NCBI RefSeq assembly: GCF_018294505.1
Contig: NC_057801.1
Coordinates: 842,278,807-842,342,806, forward strand
Source of the DNA: Triticum aestivum
Taxonomy: Eukaryota > Streptophyta > Magnoliopsida > Poales > Poaceae
Direction: 5' to 3'
DNA: 64,000 nucleotides
The position numbers were made by a program, and so were the translations under genes. Shown piece after piece: positions 31,379 to 44,130 of this stretch (positions are counted from its first letter, which is position 1; each line of letters begins with the position of its first letter). The notes under the pieces are model-generated. The model did not search any database, was not told the DNA's origin, and saw only the letters and a program-made list of their open reading frames with translations.

Positions 31379-32441
31379 CGGGGGAGAGGAGTGATTTGGA
31401 TGAGGAGATGGGGATTTCAGGGCTGTTAAAAAACTCAGTACTTAGTAGTAGCGTGGGGTTTTACCCCTCGCTACTACTATGGCATGTCCCGGGGGGCACG
31501 GTAGAGACCGCTTAGTAGTAGCGAGGGGTAAAAACCCACGCTACTACTATCAACTTAGCAGTAGCGCGGGTTTATAACCCTCGCTACTACTATGGCATGT
31601 GTCGGGGGACACAGTAGAGACCGCTTAGTAGTAGTGAGGGTTAAAAACTTGCGCTACTACTATCAACTTAGTAGTAGCAAGGGGTAAAATCCCACGCTAC
31701 TAGTAAGTAGCAGTAGCGAGGGTTATAAACTCGCGCTACTAGTAAGCGTCTGTGTATAAGCTTTTCCCTAGTAGTGCCCACGTGGCAGTGGTGGCGGCAA
31801 GGCCTTTCTTCTCCCCTGTGAGGTCTGCGCGGCTCAGCTGAGTAGGGGCACGGGTGTGGAGTGCAGGCATGCAGAGCGGCGTGACTGGCTGCCTTTGTGC
31901 ACAAAGGTGCGGACCCAGCCATGGTGTTCGTGATGACCACGTGCCGTGCATATTTGGCGCCCTGGTCCGAGTGTCGATGAAGTGCGCGGGTGAGATGCTG
32001 CGATGGGCACGGCTAGGCGCACTAGTGCGAACCGGAGGCGTGCGGGTGTGGATCTATCCAATGTCGCATGGATTTGGCGGCGATGAGGTGCGGCGCACTT
32101 GCGGGCACGGGGCGGACGCCCGCGGCTACTCTGTGCATGATCCGGCGATGCAATGGCTCCAAGATGGCGTGTGCATGTGGCTCCGGGGCGTAGTCGTCCT
32201 CTGCCGCGAATCTGGCGTCCTGGGCTAAGGTTTGTAGATGTTGAGGTGATGGTGACGGGCTGTTGGGCACATGATCGGGCGCGACAGCTCCTGATCCGGC
32301 GACTTGTCGCTCGGGCGGCTCCTTGTTGCGACACACGGGGTGGGAGGATGCAAGGGGACGGGCCCAATTCTGGTTGACGAGCAGTGCTGGCAGTGTTTGG
32401 CAGTGGAATTGTCATGTTGCAGGCGCGGTGTCGCTTTGTTC

Positions 32442-33954
32442 TCAACCTTTATAAAACATTAAAAATATTTGTATGCTCATGCAGTGGTATGCTCATGCAG
32501 TGTAAAATGATTATTCGCTCAACCTTTAGAAAACATTATACAACTTAAAAATGTTTGTATCATTTTAATAATGTTCACACATTAAAAATATGTATTTGAC
32601 ATTTTTTTAAATGTTATACGATATAAACAATCTATATGTAACTCAAAAAAGGTCTTAACATTTAAAAAAATGTACATTATACTCAAAAAAATGTCTATGA
32701 GTTTCAAAATATGTTTTTGATGTTTTACGAAAATATTATTCAAAATATATTCGCAAGTTTAAACTATATCTTGTATCACTCAGAAAGATGTTTCAACGTG
32801 TGTTTCAAAAATGGTTCACCCGTATTATGAAAATAATGATCAAAAACATGTATTAGAAAAAATATGCCTTATCTTTGCCGTTTATTTTTTGGACCGTTTT
32901 ATTATTCTGACAAGCGATTTATTGAGAATCTACCAATAAATCAGACCTATTCATAGCACTATGTTTGCAAAAAACTATGTTTATTTATGTTTTGTGGACC
33001 TTGTTACGGAATATGTACTATTGTCTTATTTTGTTTGTCATTATACGAGGATACAAAGGCTAGAAATTAAGGTAACACTTCTGTCAAATATTATTTTGGT
33101 GTTGAATATAGCGTATTTTAATGTTGGGAACCTGAGATTTGCAAAAAAAAATCCGATTAATAGTCAACCGATAAAATCGATTAATCGGACGATTTCCGAG
33201 TAATCTCTAGTCCCTAGCCGACCGAGACGATAACAATAAGCGATATCCTCAACATTGATTTAAATAAACCTTTTTAGTTGTGCATGCCAAAGTTACAGTG
33301 ATGTTTCTTCAAACAACCAATGTACCTATCATGTACATGCACCATTGTTACTGTTGCATTCAAATTCATTAGTCCTGGATGATTTAAGTTTCTATTTTGA
33401 AGTAATATATGTAATATTCATATATGAATTCAACGGGTACGCAATTTATGAAATGGAGGCTATGTAATCATATGAGGTAACACTTTTAAGTAGCGGACTA
33501 CAATATCCATTTCTTTTTGTGCGCCTCTACACTAACACGTCAATGCATTATGTTTAAAGTAAATAACCAATGGCACTAAATTATCTATTTACACGAGAAA
33601 TATATAGGCTCAGTGTTTGAACCCTTTTTTTGTGAACGCGCCACTACACCCGTATGATTGGCTGCGCCCGTGTGAACGTCCAAGTTATCGGCGCATCATC
33701 CCAAGTTACCGTCCCTTTTTCTGGGGTGGAATTCACACCATTTATTAACTACTGACGCATGCCCTGTGTACACAGTCTAGCATGACCTTCCCGCTAGCAC
33801 GGTCCAAAATTAGTTGAAACTGGATACGAACAATCCCGTTGGCGGCAAAATCTCCCGCCTCCTTCTAAAATTTTCGCCACCTTAGTCTTTAGCATGCGAA
33901 ATTCCCCTTTTGTCCTTGGTGCACGGAGACCAACAGTTACAATACCGCCCTCAT
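32442..33954. other. AT-rich, unassigned region
   Basis: 32442-32860 repeats short AT-rich words (AAAATGTTTGTA-like) without a clear unit. 32960-33230 has a weak plus-strand frame of 80 codons with no domain. 33600-33954 resembles a promoter region ahead of the GC-rich block that starts at about 33955. Confidence 0.4.
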
Positions 33955-35190
33955 CTACATGATTGGCCGGGGCTGCTTTGGTAACTTCCGGTTCCCCTCA
34001 CTACACGGCACCCCCATTTCCTCCCCCCCTTCCGCAAAAACAACTAACTCCACAGCACCAGAGCATCTTACATCACGCCGTCCGTACTTCATCGCCGTTT
34101 CTCCCCTCCCCCCTCGAAACCCTAGACTGCTCATCCACCGGCGTACCATAGCCCATTCACTGCCAGCAGCGTCCACCTCACCGGATCTGCTTCTGCGGCC
34201 GCATCTACCCCTCCCACCTCCCCTAGAAACAAGTAGACTGCTCATCCACCACTGTACCACAGCCCATTCAGTGTCGACCTTGTCCACGGCGCCGGATGTA
34301 CTTCGCCGGTACTCTCGTCAACCGTCGCGCATCTGCAGCGGCTCATTCATACTCCCCACCAGAGACGCTTCGTCCACACCCCCGAAGCCGCCCCACCGAT
34401 GCCCCCGTCGACGGCCTCTGATCCTCTTCACCGACACCTTCCTCAACCCTACCGGAGCCGCTTCGCCGACACCATCGTCAATCCTACCGGAGTAGTTTCG
34501 CCTATACCATTATCAACCCTACCGTGGCCGCTTTGCCAACTCACAAGTCCACGGCCTCAGATCCGCTTCCTCGCACCCTCATCCAACCTACCGGAGCAGC
34601 TTCTGACGCCCCGTCCACGGCCGCAGTTCCGCATCGTTGACACCATCCTTAACCCAACCACCGGAGTAGCTTCTGATACCCCGTCCACGGCGGTAGATCC
34701 GCATCGTTGACACCATCCTTAACCCAACCATCGGAGCAGCTTCTGACGCCCCGTCCACGGCCACAGATCCGTGTCGTCGACAACATCCTTAACCCAATCA
34801 CCGGAGCAGCTTCACCTACGCCCTCGTCCACGTCCACAGATCTGCTTCGCCCACACCGTAGTCCACCCTACCGGAGCCACTCCACAAACACCCTACTCGA
34901 CGGTTCTAGATCTCCTTACCGGACCCTGACAGCCAGCGCATCATCATCACCCTTGACGTTTCTAACCTGATTCCCACCGTCTGGAGAGATGCCAAGCACC
35001 CGCCACGGCCTAGGTACTTGTCACCTTTAAACCCGTCCAGCATCACCTGCCCGATGTACTTCAAATATACTAACCGGTCGTTGTTACCTATTATACAGCT
35101 GGCAAAAACTACAAGGACGATGTTTCTTCTAGATCTAACAGCTTGGCCAACCAAGATCCTGGACTAAGGTATTGCTATGATCTTGTAAGT
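33955..35190 (+). other. GC-rich exon-like block, unrecognised
   Basis: A plus-strand frame from 33959 to 34495 gives about 178 Pro/Ser/Thr-rich residues. Antisense frames are open too. The 3' part is made of degenerate 70-bp repeats. A unit of 70 bp does not keep a reading frame, which argues against coding in that part. Sequence near 35160 (AAGGTATTG) could be a donor. It may be the leader exon of a transposon or host gene; I do not recognise it. Confidence 0.3.
34611..34820. repeat. 70-bp tandem repeat, three units
   Basis: CCGTCCACGG starts at 34611, 34681 and 34751. Each unit contains ACCATCCTTAACCCAACCA or a close variant and ends GGAGYAGCTTC. More degenerate units are visible upstream from about 34390. 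Confidence 0.85.
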
Positions 35191-35334
35191 GCGTCTCTCT
35201 CTCTTGTATTTGTTCTGTGCCTGCTAGCGTGCTTTGCTAGGATTTTCGACCAGTAATCACTTTCTGCAGACAATGATTTCTACTACTAGCTGCTAAATTA
35301 GATATGTAGATGGCATACATGATACTACCTCGTA

Positions 35335-35489
35335 CCTCCGTTCCTGAATATAAGTCTTTCTAGAGATTCCACTATAGGCTACATACGGAGCAAAATGAGT
35401 GAATCTACACTCAAAAATGCATCTATATACATCTGTATGTGGTCCATACTGGAATCTCTACAAAGACATATATTTAGGAACAGGGGCAG
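35335..35489. mobile_element. Stowaway-like MITE
   Basis: CCTCCGTTCCTGAATATAAG at the left and TATATTTAGGAACAGGGGCAG at the right are inverted counterparts. TA flanks both sides (35333-35334 and 35490-35491). The GAATATAAGTCTTTCTAGAG block is typical of a very common Triticeae Stowaway family. Confidence 0.85.
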
Positions 35490-35491
35490 TA

Positions 35492-36274
35492 CATTACACA
35501 AAATCATAGGTGGCATGTAGGAATTCCAGTGCACTACATTAGGCTCCCTTAGAGTGCCTGCTAGTCCAGCATACAGAGTCATGGCTAGTTTATGGTACAC
35601 ACACAATCGTTAATTGGTGGTTTAAATATGCACATGGAATATGCAATGTAGTATCATATAGAGATGTCTGAAATTAGCCCTGTCAACTTGCAGATAGGGT
35701 TATACAATGAAAAAGTACAAGATGTATGTGGCAATTTCATGGAACAACGCAAAAAAAGGAGAGGCAGCGTGAGCCTATACAGTGTGCTATGGTATGCCAC
35801 TCCTCCATTGCAATCATCGTGACATGTTATTTGTATGTCAATTCTATTAGCCAAGTTTGTTAGGGACAGTTATTACGAGTTATCCTAAGAAAATAAGCAC
35901 ATGTGCATATAAGCTCCATGTAATAAGCCAACCAGTTCTTTTCATTGCGTTTTCAGCTTATCTTTGGTATGATCAGTGGAAAGTCTAGATTGCATTATAT
36001 TTTGTTTCATTTTGCTGCCCATATGAAAATTAATTTGACTTGCAAACATCACAAATTTAACCTAGTGCAGTAATTAATATGATCGGAAAACAGACCATCA
36101 CTATTTGCTAAAAATGCAAATACAAAGATACCATCTACTTGGCACAATCTACTTTCGTCAATGTTTTCCATGGAGATCCCATTGCCTAATTTAAACGAAG
36201 AACGCATGACCCACATTTAAATAAAGAACAATTATTTATTCAAATTCGATGGTCCAAGTGGTTGGTTATTATCA
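35492..36274. other. AT-rich, no gene seen
   Basis: I see no coding exon, RNA gene or transposon boundary in this stretch. It lies between the MITE and the minisatellite. Confidence 0.5.
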
Positions 36275-36746
36275 TATAACAGCACCACCTAAAAGCATCA
36301 TATAGCAGCAGTAGCTCATAGCAACTCATCATACAGCAGCAGCAGTCTGCAATTCATCTTATACCACCAGCAGCTCATAGCAATTCATCATATAGCATCA
36401 GTAGGAGCAGCTCATTGCAATTCATCATATAGCAGTAGCAGGAGCAACTCATAGCAATTCATCATATAGCAGCAGCAGGAGCAGCTCATTAAAATTCATC
36501 ATATAGCAGGAACAGGAGCAGCTCATAGCAATTCATCATATAGCAGCAGCAGGAGCCGCTCATAGCAATTCATCATATAGCAGCAGTAGGAGCAGCTCAT
36601 AGCAATTCATCATATAGCATCAACAAGAGCCGCTTATAGCAACTCATCATCTAGCAACAGCAGCTCATAGCAATTCATCATATAGCAACAACAGCTCATA
36701 TCAATTCATCATATAGCAGCAGCAGGAGAAGCTCATAGCAATGCAT
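36275..36746. repeat. 37-bp minisatellite, left part
   Basis: CAATTCATCATATAGCA recurs about every 37 bp (for example at 36381, 36418 and 36455), with a variable CAGCAGCAGGAGCAGCTCAT part. The array is cut by the gypsy element and resumes at 51387. Confidence 0.9.
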
Positions 36747-38305
36747 TGCTACGTCTTGAGCTTGCGTTGGTTTTCCTTGAAGAGGAAAGGGTGATGCAGC
36801 AATAGTAGCGTAAGTATTTCCCTCAGTTTTTGAGAACCAAGGTATCAATCTAGTAGGAGGCTCCTCAAAAGTCCCACACACCTACACAAACAAACAAAGA
36901 ACTCGCAACCAACGCAATAAAGGGGTTGTCAATCCCTTCACGGCCACTTGCGAAAGTGAGATCTAATAGAGATAGTATGATAAGATAAATATATTTTTGG
37001 TATTTTATATTATAGATGCAAATAAAAGTAGATTGGAAGCAAATATGATAAGAGATAGACCCGGGGGCCATAGGTTTCACTAGAGGCTTCTCTCAAGAAC
37101 ATAAGTATTACAGTGGGTGAAAAAATTACTGTCGAGCAATTGATAGAAAAGCGAATAATTATGAGATTATCTAGGCATGATCATGTATATAGGCATCACA
37201 TCCGCAACAAGTAGACCGACTCCTGCCTGCATCTACTACTATTACTCCACACATCGACCGACTCCTGCCTGCATCTAGAGTCTTAAGTTCATAAGAACAG
37301 AGTAACGCCTTAAGCAAGATGACATGATGTAGAGGGATAAACTCATGCAATATGATATAAACCCCATCTTTTTATCCTCGATGGCAACAATACAATACGT
37401 GCCTTGCAACCCTTTCTGTCACTGGGTAAGGACACCACAAGATTGAACCCAAAGCTAAGCACTTCTCCCATGGCAAGAAAGATCAATCTAGTAGGCCAAA
37501 CCAAACTGATAATTCGAAGAGACTTGCAAAGATAACTCAATCATACATAAAAGAATTCATAGGAGATTAAAATATTTCTCATAGATAAACTTGATCATAA
37601 ACCCACAATTCATCGGATCTCGACAAACACACCGCAAAAAGAGTTTACATCGAATAGATCTCCACAAGAGAGGGGGAGAATGCTGTATTGAGATCCAAAA
37701 AGAGAGAAGAAGCCATCTAGCTAATAACAATGGACCCGAAGGTCCATGGTAAACTACGCGCAACTCATCGGAAGGGCTATGGTGTTGATGTAGAAGTCCT
37801 CCATGGTCGATTCCCCCTCCGTTGGAGCGCCGGCGAAGGCTCCAAGATGGGATCTCGCGGATAGAGAAGGTTACGGCGGTGGAAATTGTGTTTCGGTTGC
37901 TCCCTGGATGTTTTCGGGGTACGTAGGCTTATATAGGAGGAAGAAGTACGTCGGTGGCCGCCCGAGGGGCCCACGAGACAGGGAGCGTGCCCTGTAGGGG
38001 TGGGCACGCGCTACCCTCTCGTGGCTGCCTCGGCTGCTTCTTGACTTGCACTCCAAGTCCTCTGGATCACGTTCATTCCAAAAATCACACTCCCGAAGGT
38101 TTCATTCCGTTTGGACTCCGTTTGATATTCCTTTTCTTTGAAATACTGAAATAGGCAAAAAAAACAACAATACGGGCTAGGCCTCCGGTTAGTAGGTTAG
38201 TCCCAAAAATGATATAAATGTGTAAAATAAAGCCCATAAACATCCAAAGGGGTAATATAATAGCATGGAACAATCAAAAATTATAGATACGTTGGAGACT
38301 TATCA
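36747..38305 (-). repeat. 3' LTR of the gypsy element
   Basis: 1559 bp, plus-strand limits TGCTACGTCTTGAG and GACTTATCA. Homologous over its whole length to 47003-48573 and 49806-51381. Confidence 0.92.
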
Positions 38306-38320
38306 AGCATCCCCAAGCTT
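38306..38320 (-). other. Gypsy polypurine tract
   Basis: The minus strand reads AAGCTTGGGGATGCT immediately before the 3' LTR start TGATAAG. It primes plus-strand DNA synthesis in this class. Confidence 0.75.
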
Positions 38321-39305
38321 AACTCCTGCTCGTCCTCAAGTAGGTAAATGATAAAAAAACAAAATTTTTGATGTGGAATGCTACCTAGCATAATTCTCAA
38401 TGTAGTTTTCTTTATTGTGGCATGAATGTTCAGATTCAAATGATTCAAGATAAAAGCTTATAAAACATAAAAATAATAATGCTTCAAAGCATACTAACAA
38501 ATAATCATGTCTTATCAAAATAGCATAGCCAAAGAAAGCTAATCCCTACAAAATCATATAGTTAGGCCATGCTTCATTTTCATTACACAAAATACTCCCA
38601 TCATGCAGAACCCCGATGACGAGCCGAGCAATTGTTTCATACTTTTTAATGCGCTTCAGCTTTTTTCAACTCTTACGCAATACATGAGCGTAAGCCATGG
38701 ACATAGCACTAAGGTGGTAAAAGATGGTGGTTGTGAGGACAAAAAGAGGGAGAAGATAGTTTCACATTAACTAGGCGTATCAACGGGCTATGGAGATGCC
38801 CATCAATAGATATCAATGTGAATGAGTAGGGATTGCCATGCAACGGATGCACTAGAGCTATAAATATATGAAAGCTCAACAAAAAAAACTAAGTAGGTGT
38901 GCATCCAACTTGCTTGATCACGAAGACCTAGGGCATTTTGAGGAAGCCCATCATTGGAATATACAAGCCAAGTTCTATAATGAAAAATTCCCGCTAGTAT
39001 ATGAAAGTGACAATACATGAGATTCTCTATCATGAAGATAATGGTGCTATTTTGAAGCACAAGTGTGGAAAAAGAGATAGTAGCATTGTCCCTTCTCTCT
39101 TTTTCTCTCATTTTTTTCTTTTTCTTCTTTTTTTTCTTTTGCCTTTCTTTTTTTTCTTTCTTTTTGGCCTTTTTTTATAAAGTCCGAAGTCTCATCCCGA
39201 CTTGTGGGGGAATTATAGTCTTCATCATCCTTTCCTCACTGAGACAATGCTCTAATAATGAAGATCATCACACTTTTATGGATTTACAACTCAATAATTA
39301 CAACT
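38321..39305. other. Gypsy 3' non-coding region, left part
   Basis: AT-rich element sequence between the polypurine tract and the Sukkula-type solo LTR. It includes a T/C-rich stretch (39095-39175). No pol domain is visible. Confidence 0.6.
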
Positions 39306-39310
39306 AAAAG

Positions 39311-42300
39311 TGTAACGCCCCGGTTTCGATGCGCCAGGTGTCTGCCAGTTATTCGCCGTTGTTGCCATGTCATTTGCTTGCGTGTTGCATTTTGTCATGT
39401 CATCATGTGCATTGCATTGGATACGTGTTCGTCTCATGCATCCGAGCATTTTCCCCGTTGTCCGTTTTGCAATCCGGCACTCCTATGCCCTCTGGCTTTC
39501 CCCTTTTGTCTCTCGTTGTGAGCGGGTGTTAAACGTTCTCGGAATGGACCGAGGCTTGCCAAGCAGCCTTGGTATAGCACCGGTAGACCGCCTGTCAAGT
39601 TTCGTGCCATTTGGAGTCCGTTTGATACTCCAACGGTTAACCGCGTAGCCCGAAACCCCCTTTCTCTTTGCAGCCCAACACCCTTCCAAAGTGGCCCAAA
39701 ACCCATCTAACTCCCCTCCATACTATCGATCGTTCGATCATGATCGTGTGGGCGAAAACCGCTCCTCATTTGGACTCTCCTAGCTCCCAGAATCTATATA
39801 TATGCCCTCCCCGTCCAAATTCGCAGATGATTTTCCCCCGAAACCCTAGATCTCCTCCCTCTCCGCGCCGGACATGTCCGTCCCGGACCGGATGCGTCCG
39901 CCGCCGCCGCCCGACGAATCCGGGACCGCCACGTGGCGCCCCGTCGCACGCGCTGCCGCCGGCCCGCTCGGGCCCGCCTCCGCCCCCCCTCCCGCGGCCC
40001 GCTCCGCGCGTCGCCGGCCCGCGCCGCCCGACCGCGCCCCGCCGCCTCCCGCGCCGGCCCGGCTGCGCCGCCGCCTACCTGCACGCCTCAGCGCCGCCCC
40101 GCCGCTCCCGGTCGGCGACCTCCGCCAGGGTTCCGCCGTCGCGCCCTCCGGCCGGCCCCGCGACCGCCGTCCGCGCTCGCGCCGTCCTCCGCCGCCGCCG
40201 CGCCGGATCCGGCCGGGCCAGCCCCTCCCCGTGCATCCCCAGCCACCTCCGGCCCCATCTCCGGTGAGCTACTCCGGCGTCTCGAAGTCCGTGCCCTCAG
40301 CCCTCAGATCCAAATCGAGGTTGACTTTTCCCCTTCCCTGATTTCGCCTAAGTCCCGAATATTTTTGTCATTATCATGCCATGTTCATCGCATCGTATCT
40401 CTGCATTCGTAGCTCTGTTTTGTGCGTGTAATATGTCAAATTGTTCTTCTCGACGAGTACTTCATTTCATTCCATTGCATCATATTCATATGAGGTCATC
40501 TAGATGCCTGAATCATCGTTGCAAGAGTGCTTCATGATGTTGTCTGCTGTCTGTTAACAGAACTTGCTATTTTGTCATTTTTTCCATGATTGATGTGTGC
40601 ATCCTATGAGGTTGATGTCTATATGTGTACTGAACTATGCCATGTCTTCTTTACAGTGGTCTATGTCATGTATTTTTGTGATCAATGTTGTGACTAGCAC
40701 AAGCATGTAAACTAGGCTTCGTGATATTGCTGATTTTAGTCCCTGTTCTGCTGTTATTTTGATACCATGTAAACTTGATGCTACAGAGATATCTATGCAT
40801 ATTTTGAGATACTTCAGTAAGGGTGTTTTGAGCATTTGGTTGTTCGCTAACCATTCATGCCCCTAGTTGCAATTATGGAGTAGTCTAGCATGTCATTTTC
40901 GTGCTCTACTTTTGCTTCAAAATGTTTCCTGGCAGATTGTTTACATGTTATTCAATTTTGCCAAGGTTGTTGTAGTTGATCCTTGCATGCTATGAACTTG
41001 TTCTTGCCTTGTTTTGTTTCACAAACATGTCTTCTTGCTTATGCTATGCTTATCTTGTTATGCAATGACTTGTGGTGAGTTAATCAAGCTTGTTAAGTAG
41101 TGTACTTGCTGTTACTGTTTTGCTAGGCTGAATCTGTTATTTCGTGATGCTATGTAAACCTGCTACTACTAGTCATTCTATGCATAATCTGGAGATGTGC
41201 ACTAAGTGTGTCTTGTTATACATGGCATGCTCTATCTATTCATGCCCCTGTTTGCATTTATAGCCTGCGTTAGCTTGTTGTAATCTTGCTCCAAAGTTGC
41301 TAAATAATGTTGCTGTCAGCTTGTTAACATTAAGTTCAGTTGTTGCCATGATTTTTGCTAGTGATCCATGCACCCTATGAACTTGCTATTGCCATGTTTA
41401 GCTTCATAAACATGCCTTATTACTGTTGGTTTCCTTGCCATGTCATATATTGCTCTGTGGTGAGTGGTACAAGCTCATCAACATGCCTTCATAATTCTGT
41501 TTCTGCCATGTTTGAATCCGTATTATAACTTGCTATGTTTACATGGGTGCCATCATTTCTTCTGATCCTTTTTGGCTTATGGTCAGTAAGGGACTTTTGA
41601 TCTATGCATTTAGTAGTTTCATGCCATGCCTTTGTTTGCCATGATAAGTTCCTGTAACATGTTGTTTGATAGCTCTAAACATTGCAACCTGATGTTATTT
41701 TCTGCAAAGTCTGAACTGATATTATTTGCAATCTTGCCATGTGTGTTTGAGCATGTTCTAGTGATTTCTGGAGATAGCTCAGTGTTCATGTTTTGTTATC
41801 CTTTACCTGTACATCATGCCCATATCTTTTGTTTTCATGTTGAGATGCTGTAGCATGTTGTTTTGATGCTTGCAATATGCCTAGTTGCTGTTTTGGACAG
41901 ATTGTTGCTATAACTTGTATAGTGTGTGTGTGTTGAACCGTTGCTCCGTTTTGAGTGTGCTCTATATGAAACTTGCTTAGAATTGCGTGTAGTTTCACAT
42001 TATCATGTTGCATCCATGTTTTGAGGTGCTTGCTTGATGTTTGTATGCATTTTGCATCAATGCCATGTTTAACTTGTTTTGCTCATATCTTATAGGCCGT
42101 AGCTCCGAACTAAATGAACTTTATATGTAACTTGCCTAGAATCTCGTCTAGATCATCTTGGTTCGTCTTAACTTGCTGCTTAACAACTTGAACATAAGGT
42201 TTATTCAGATCTGGACTAATTTCGAAACTTGCATATGAGGACTTACCGGAATTGTCATATGTTGTTCCCGGCCTCATTTAAACCTGCTTTGATGTGCTGC

Positions 42301-44125
42301 TCTTGTTTGCATCATCTCTTGCCATGAGTAGCCTCATCTAGATTTGTCATGCATCATGCTTGTTGTGCATCATGTCATGTTCACGTGTGGTGTGTTTACC
42401 ATGTTGTGTGCTTCTTTTCGATAGTTCCTATTTCGTTGCGATGGTGAGGATTCGTTCGTCTACGCTTGGTTCGTCTTCGTGGCTTCATCTTCTTCACGGA
42501 CTCGTACTTCTTCCTTGCGGGATTTCAGGCAAGATGACCGCTACCCTGGATCTCACTACTATCATTGCTATGCTAGTTGCTTCGTCCTATCGCTATGCTG
42601 CGTTACCTATTTTTTGCTCATCAAGCCTCCCAAATTGCCATGAACCTCTAACCCTTGACACCCTTCCTAGCAAACCATTGCTTGGCCATGTTACCGCTTT
42701 GCTCAACCCTCTTATAGCGTTTCTAGTTGCAGGTGAAGTTGAAGATTGCTCCATGGTGGACAGATTTTGGTTGGGATATCACATTATCTCTTATATTATT
42801 AATGCATCTATATACTTGGTAAAGGGTGGAAGACTCGGCCTTATGCCTGGTGTTTTGTTCCACTCTTGCTGCCCTAGTTTCCGTCATACCGGTGTTATGT
42901 TCCCGGATTTTGCGTTCCTTACGCGGTCGGGTGATTTATGGGACCCCCTTGACAGTTCGCTTTGAATAAAACTCCTCCAGCAAGGCCCAACCTTGGTTTT
43001 ACCATTTGCCTCACCTAGCCCTCTTTCCCTTGGGTCGCGCTCTCGAGGGTCATCTTTATTTTACCCCCCCCCCCCCCGCCGGGCCAGTGCTTGTCTAAGT
43101 GTTGGTCCAAACCGAGAGATGTCTGGCGCCCCCTGGGCAACCAGGGTCTATGCCAACCCGACGTCTGGCTCATCCGGTGTGCCCTGAGAACGAGATATGT
43201 GCAGCTCCTATCGGGATTTGTCGGCACAGCGGGAGGCTTTGCTGGTCTTGTTTTAACCATTGTCGAAATGTCTTGTAAACCGGAATTCCGAGTCTGATCG
43301 GGTCTTCCTGGGAGATGGTATATCCTTCGTTGATCGCGAGAGCTTATCATGGGCTAAGTTGGGACACCCCTGCAGGGTATAATCTTTCGAAAGCCGTGCC
43401 AGCGGTTATAGGCAGATGGGAATTTGTTAATGTCCGGTTGTAGATAACTTGACACCAGATCCGAATTAAAACGCATCAACCGCGTGTGTAGCCGTGATGG
43501 TCTCTTTTCGGCGGAGTCCGGGAAGTGAACACGGTTTCTGTGTTATGATTGACGTAAGTAGGTGTTCAGGATCACCTCTTGATCATTACTAGTTAACGAC
43601 CGTTCCGCTTGCTCTCTTCTCGCTCTTATTTGCGTATGTTAGCCACCATATATGCTTAGTCGCTGCTGCAGCCTCACCACTTTACCCCTTCCTTTCCCTT
43701 TAAGCTTTGCTAGTCTTGATACCCATGGTAATGGGATTGCTGAGTCCTCGTGGCTCACAGATTACTACAACAACAGTTGCAGGTACAGGTTATGTGATGA
43801 TCATGACGCGAGAGCGATGCTTGCTTGCGTTGAGTTCTTCTTATGCTTCTTCTTCGATCAGGGGATAGGTTCCTGGTCGGCAGCCTGGGCTAGCAGGGTG
43901 GATGTCGTTTGAGTTTCTGTTTGTGTTTCATCCATAGTCGGATGATGCTCTTATGTATTGTGATGTTGTATTCGTGTGGCATTGTATGCCTTATGTATGT
44001 ATCTCCATCTATTATGTAATGTTGATGTAATGATATCCACCTTGCAAAAGCGTTTCAATATGCGGGTCTATCCTTGGTGGGACCTTCGAGTTCCTTTTGG
44101 ATAGGGTCGCATATTGGGCGTGACA
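39311..44125. mobile_element. Sukkula-type solo LTR (4.8 kb)
   Basis: Starts TGTAACGCCCCGG and ends ATTGGGCGTGACA, with a perfect 5-bp target-site duplication AAAAG (39306-39310 and 44126-44130). The length of 4815 bp and the terminal block GATAGGGTCGCATATTGGGC fit the long LTR of the barley/wheat LARD element Sukkula as I recall it. The interior has a GC-rich part (39840-40290) and a long T-rich part with recurring CCATGTTT/CTTGCTAT words. It has no open reading frames of note and no second LTR, so it is a solo LTR made by recombination. Confidence 0.87.
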
Positions 44126-44130
44126 AAAAG

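Larger units (their letters stand above)
30559..31776. mobile_element. Non-autonomous CACTA element (1.2 kb)
   Basis: Starts CACTATGGAAAAGCC and ends GCTTTTCCCTAGTAGTG, so the termini are imperfect inverted repeats of the CACTA type. Subterminal regions on both sides carry many copies of AGTAGTAGCGNGGGT or its complement, which is where CACTA transposase would bind. Flanks read CAC and CCC, a 3-bp duplication with one change at best. The pre-insertion site is preserved in the paralogous segment near 28090. The middle holds GGA and GA microsatellites and no transposase. Confidence 0.88.
30155..32441 (+). repeat. Segmental duplication, copy 2, split by a CACTA element
   Basis: 30155-30558 and 31777-32441 together match 27690-28756. 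The break falls exactly at the CACTA element 30559-31776. Copies 1 and 2 differ by many substitutions and small indels, so the duplication is not very recent. Confidence 0.8.

Noticed and set aside
30997..31515. Long Glu-, Gly- and Arg-rich open frames
   Set aside because: They are translations of the GGA and GA microsatellites in all frames.
36275..36746. CRISPR-like array
   Set aside because: The units are degenerate tandem repeats without unique spacers, in a plant genome.
39668..40412. Pro/Ala/Arg-rich open frames of up to 200 codons in the long solo LTR
   Set aside because: They are GC-rich, open in three frames at once, and lie within a non-coding LTR; no domain.
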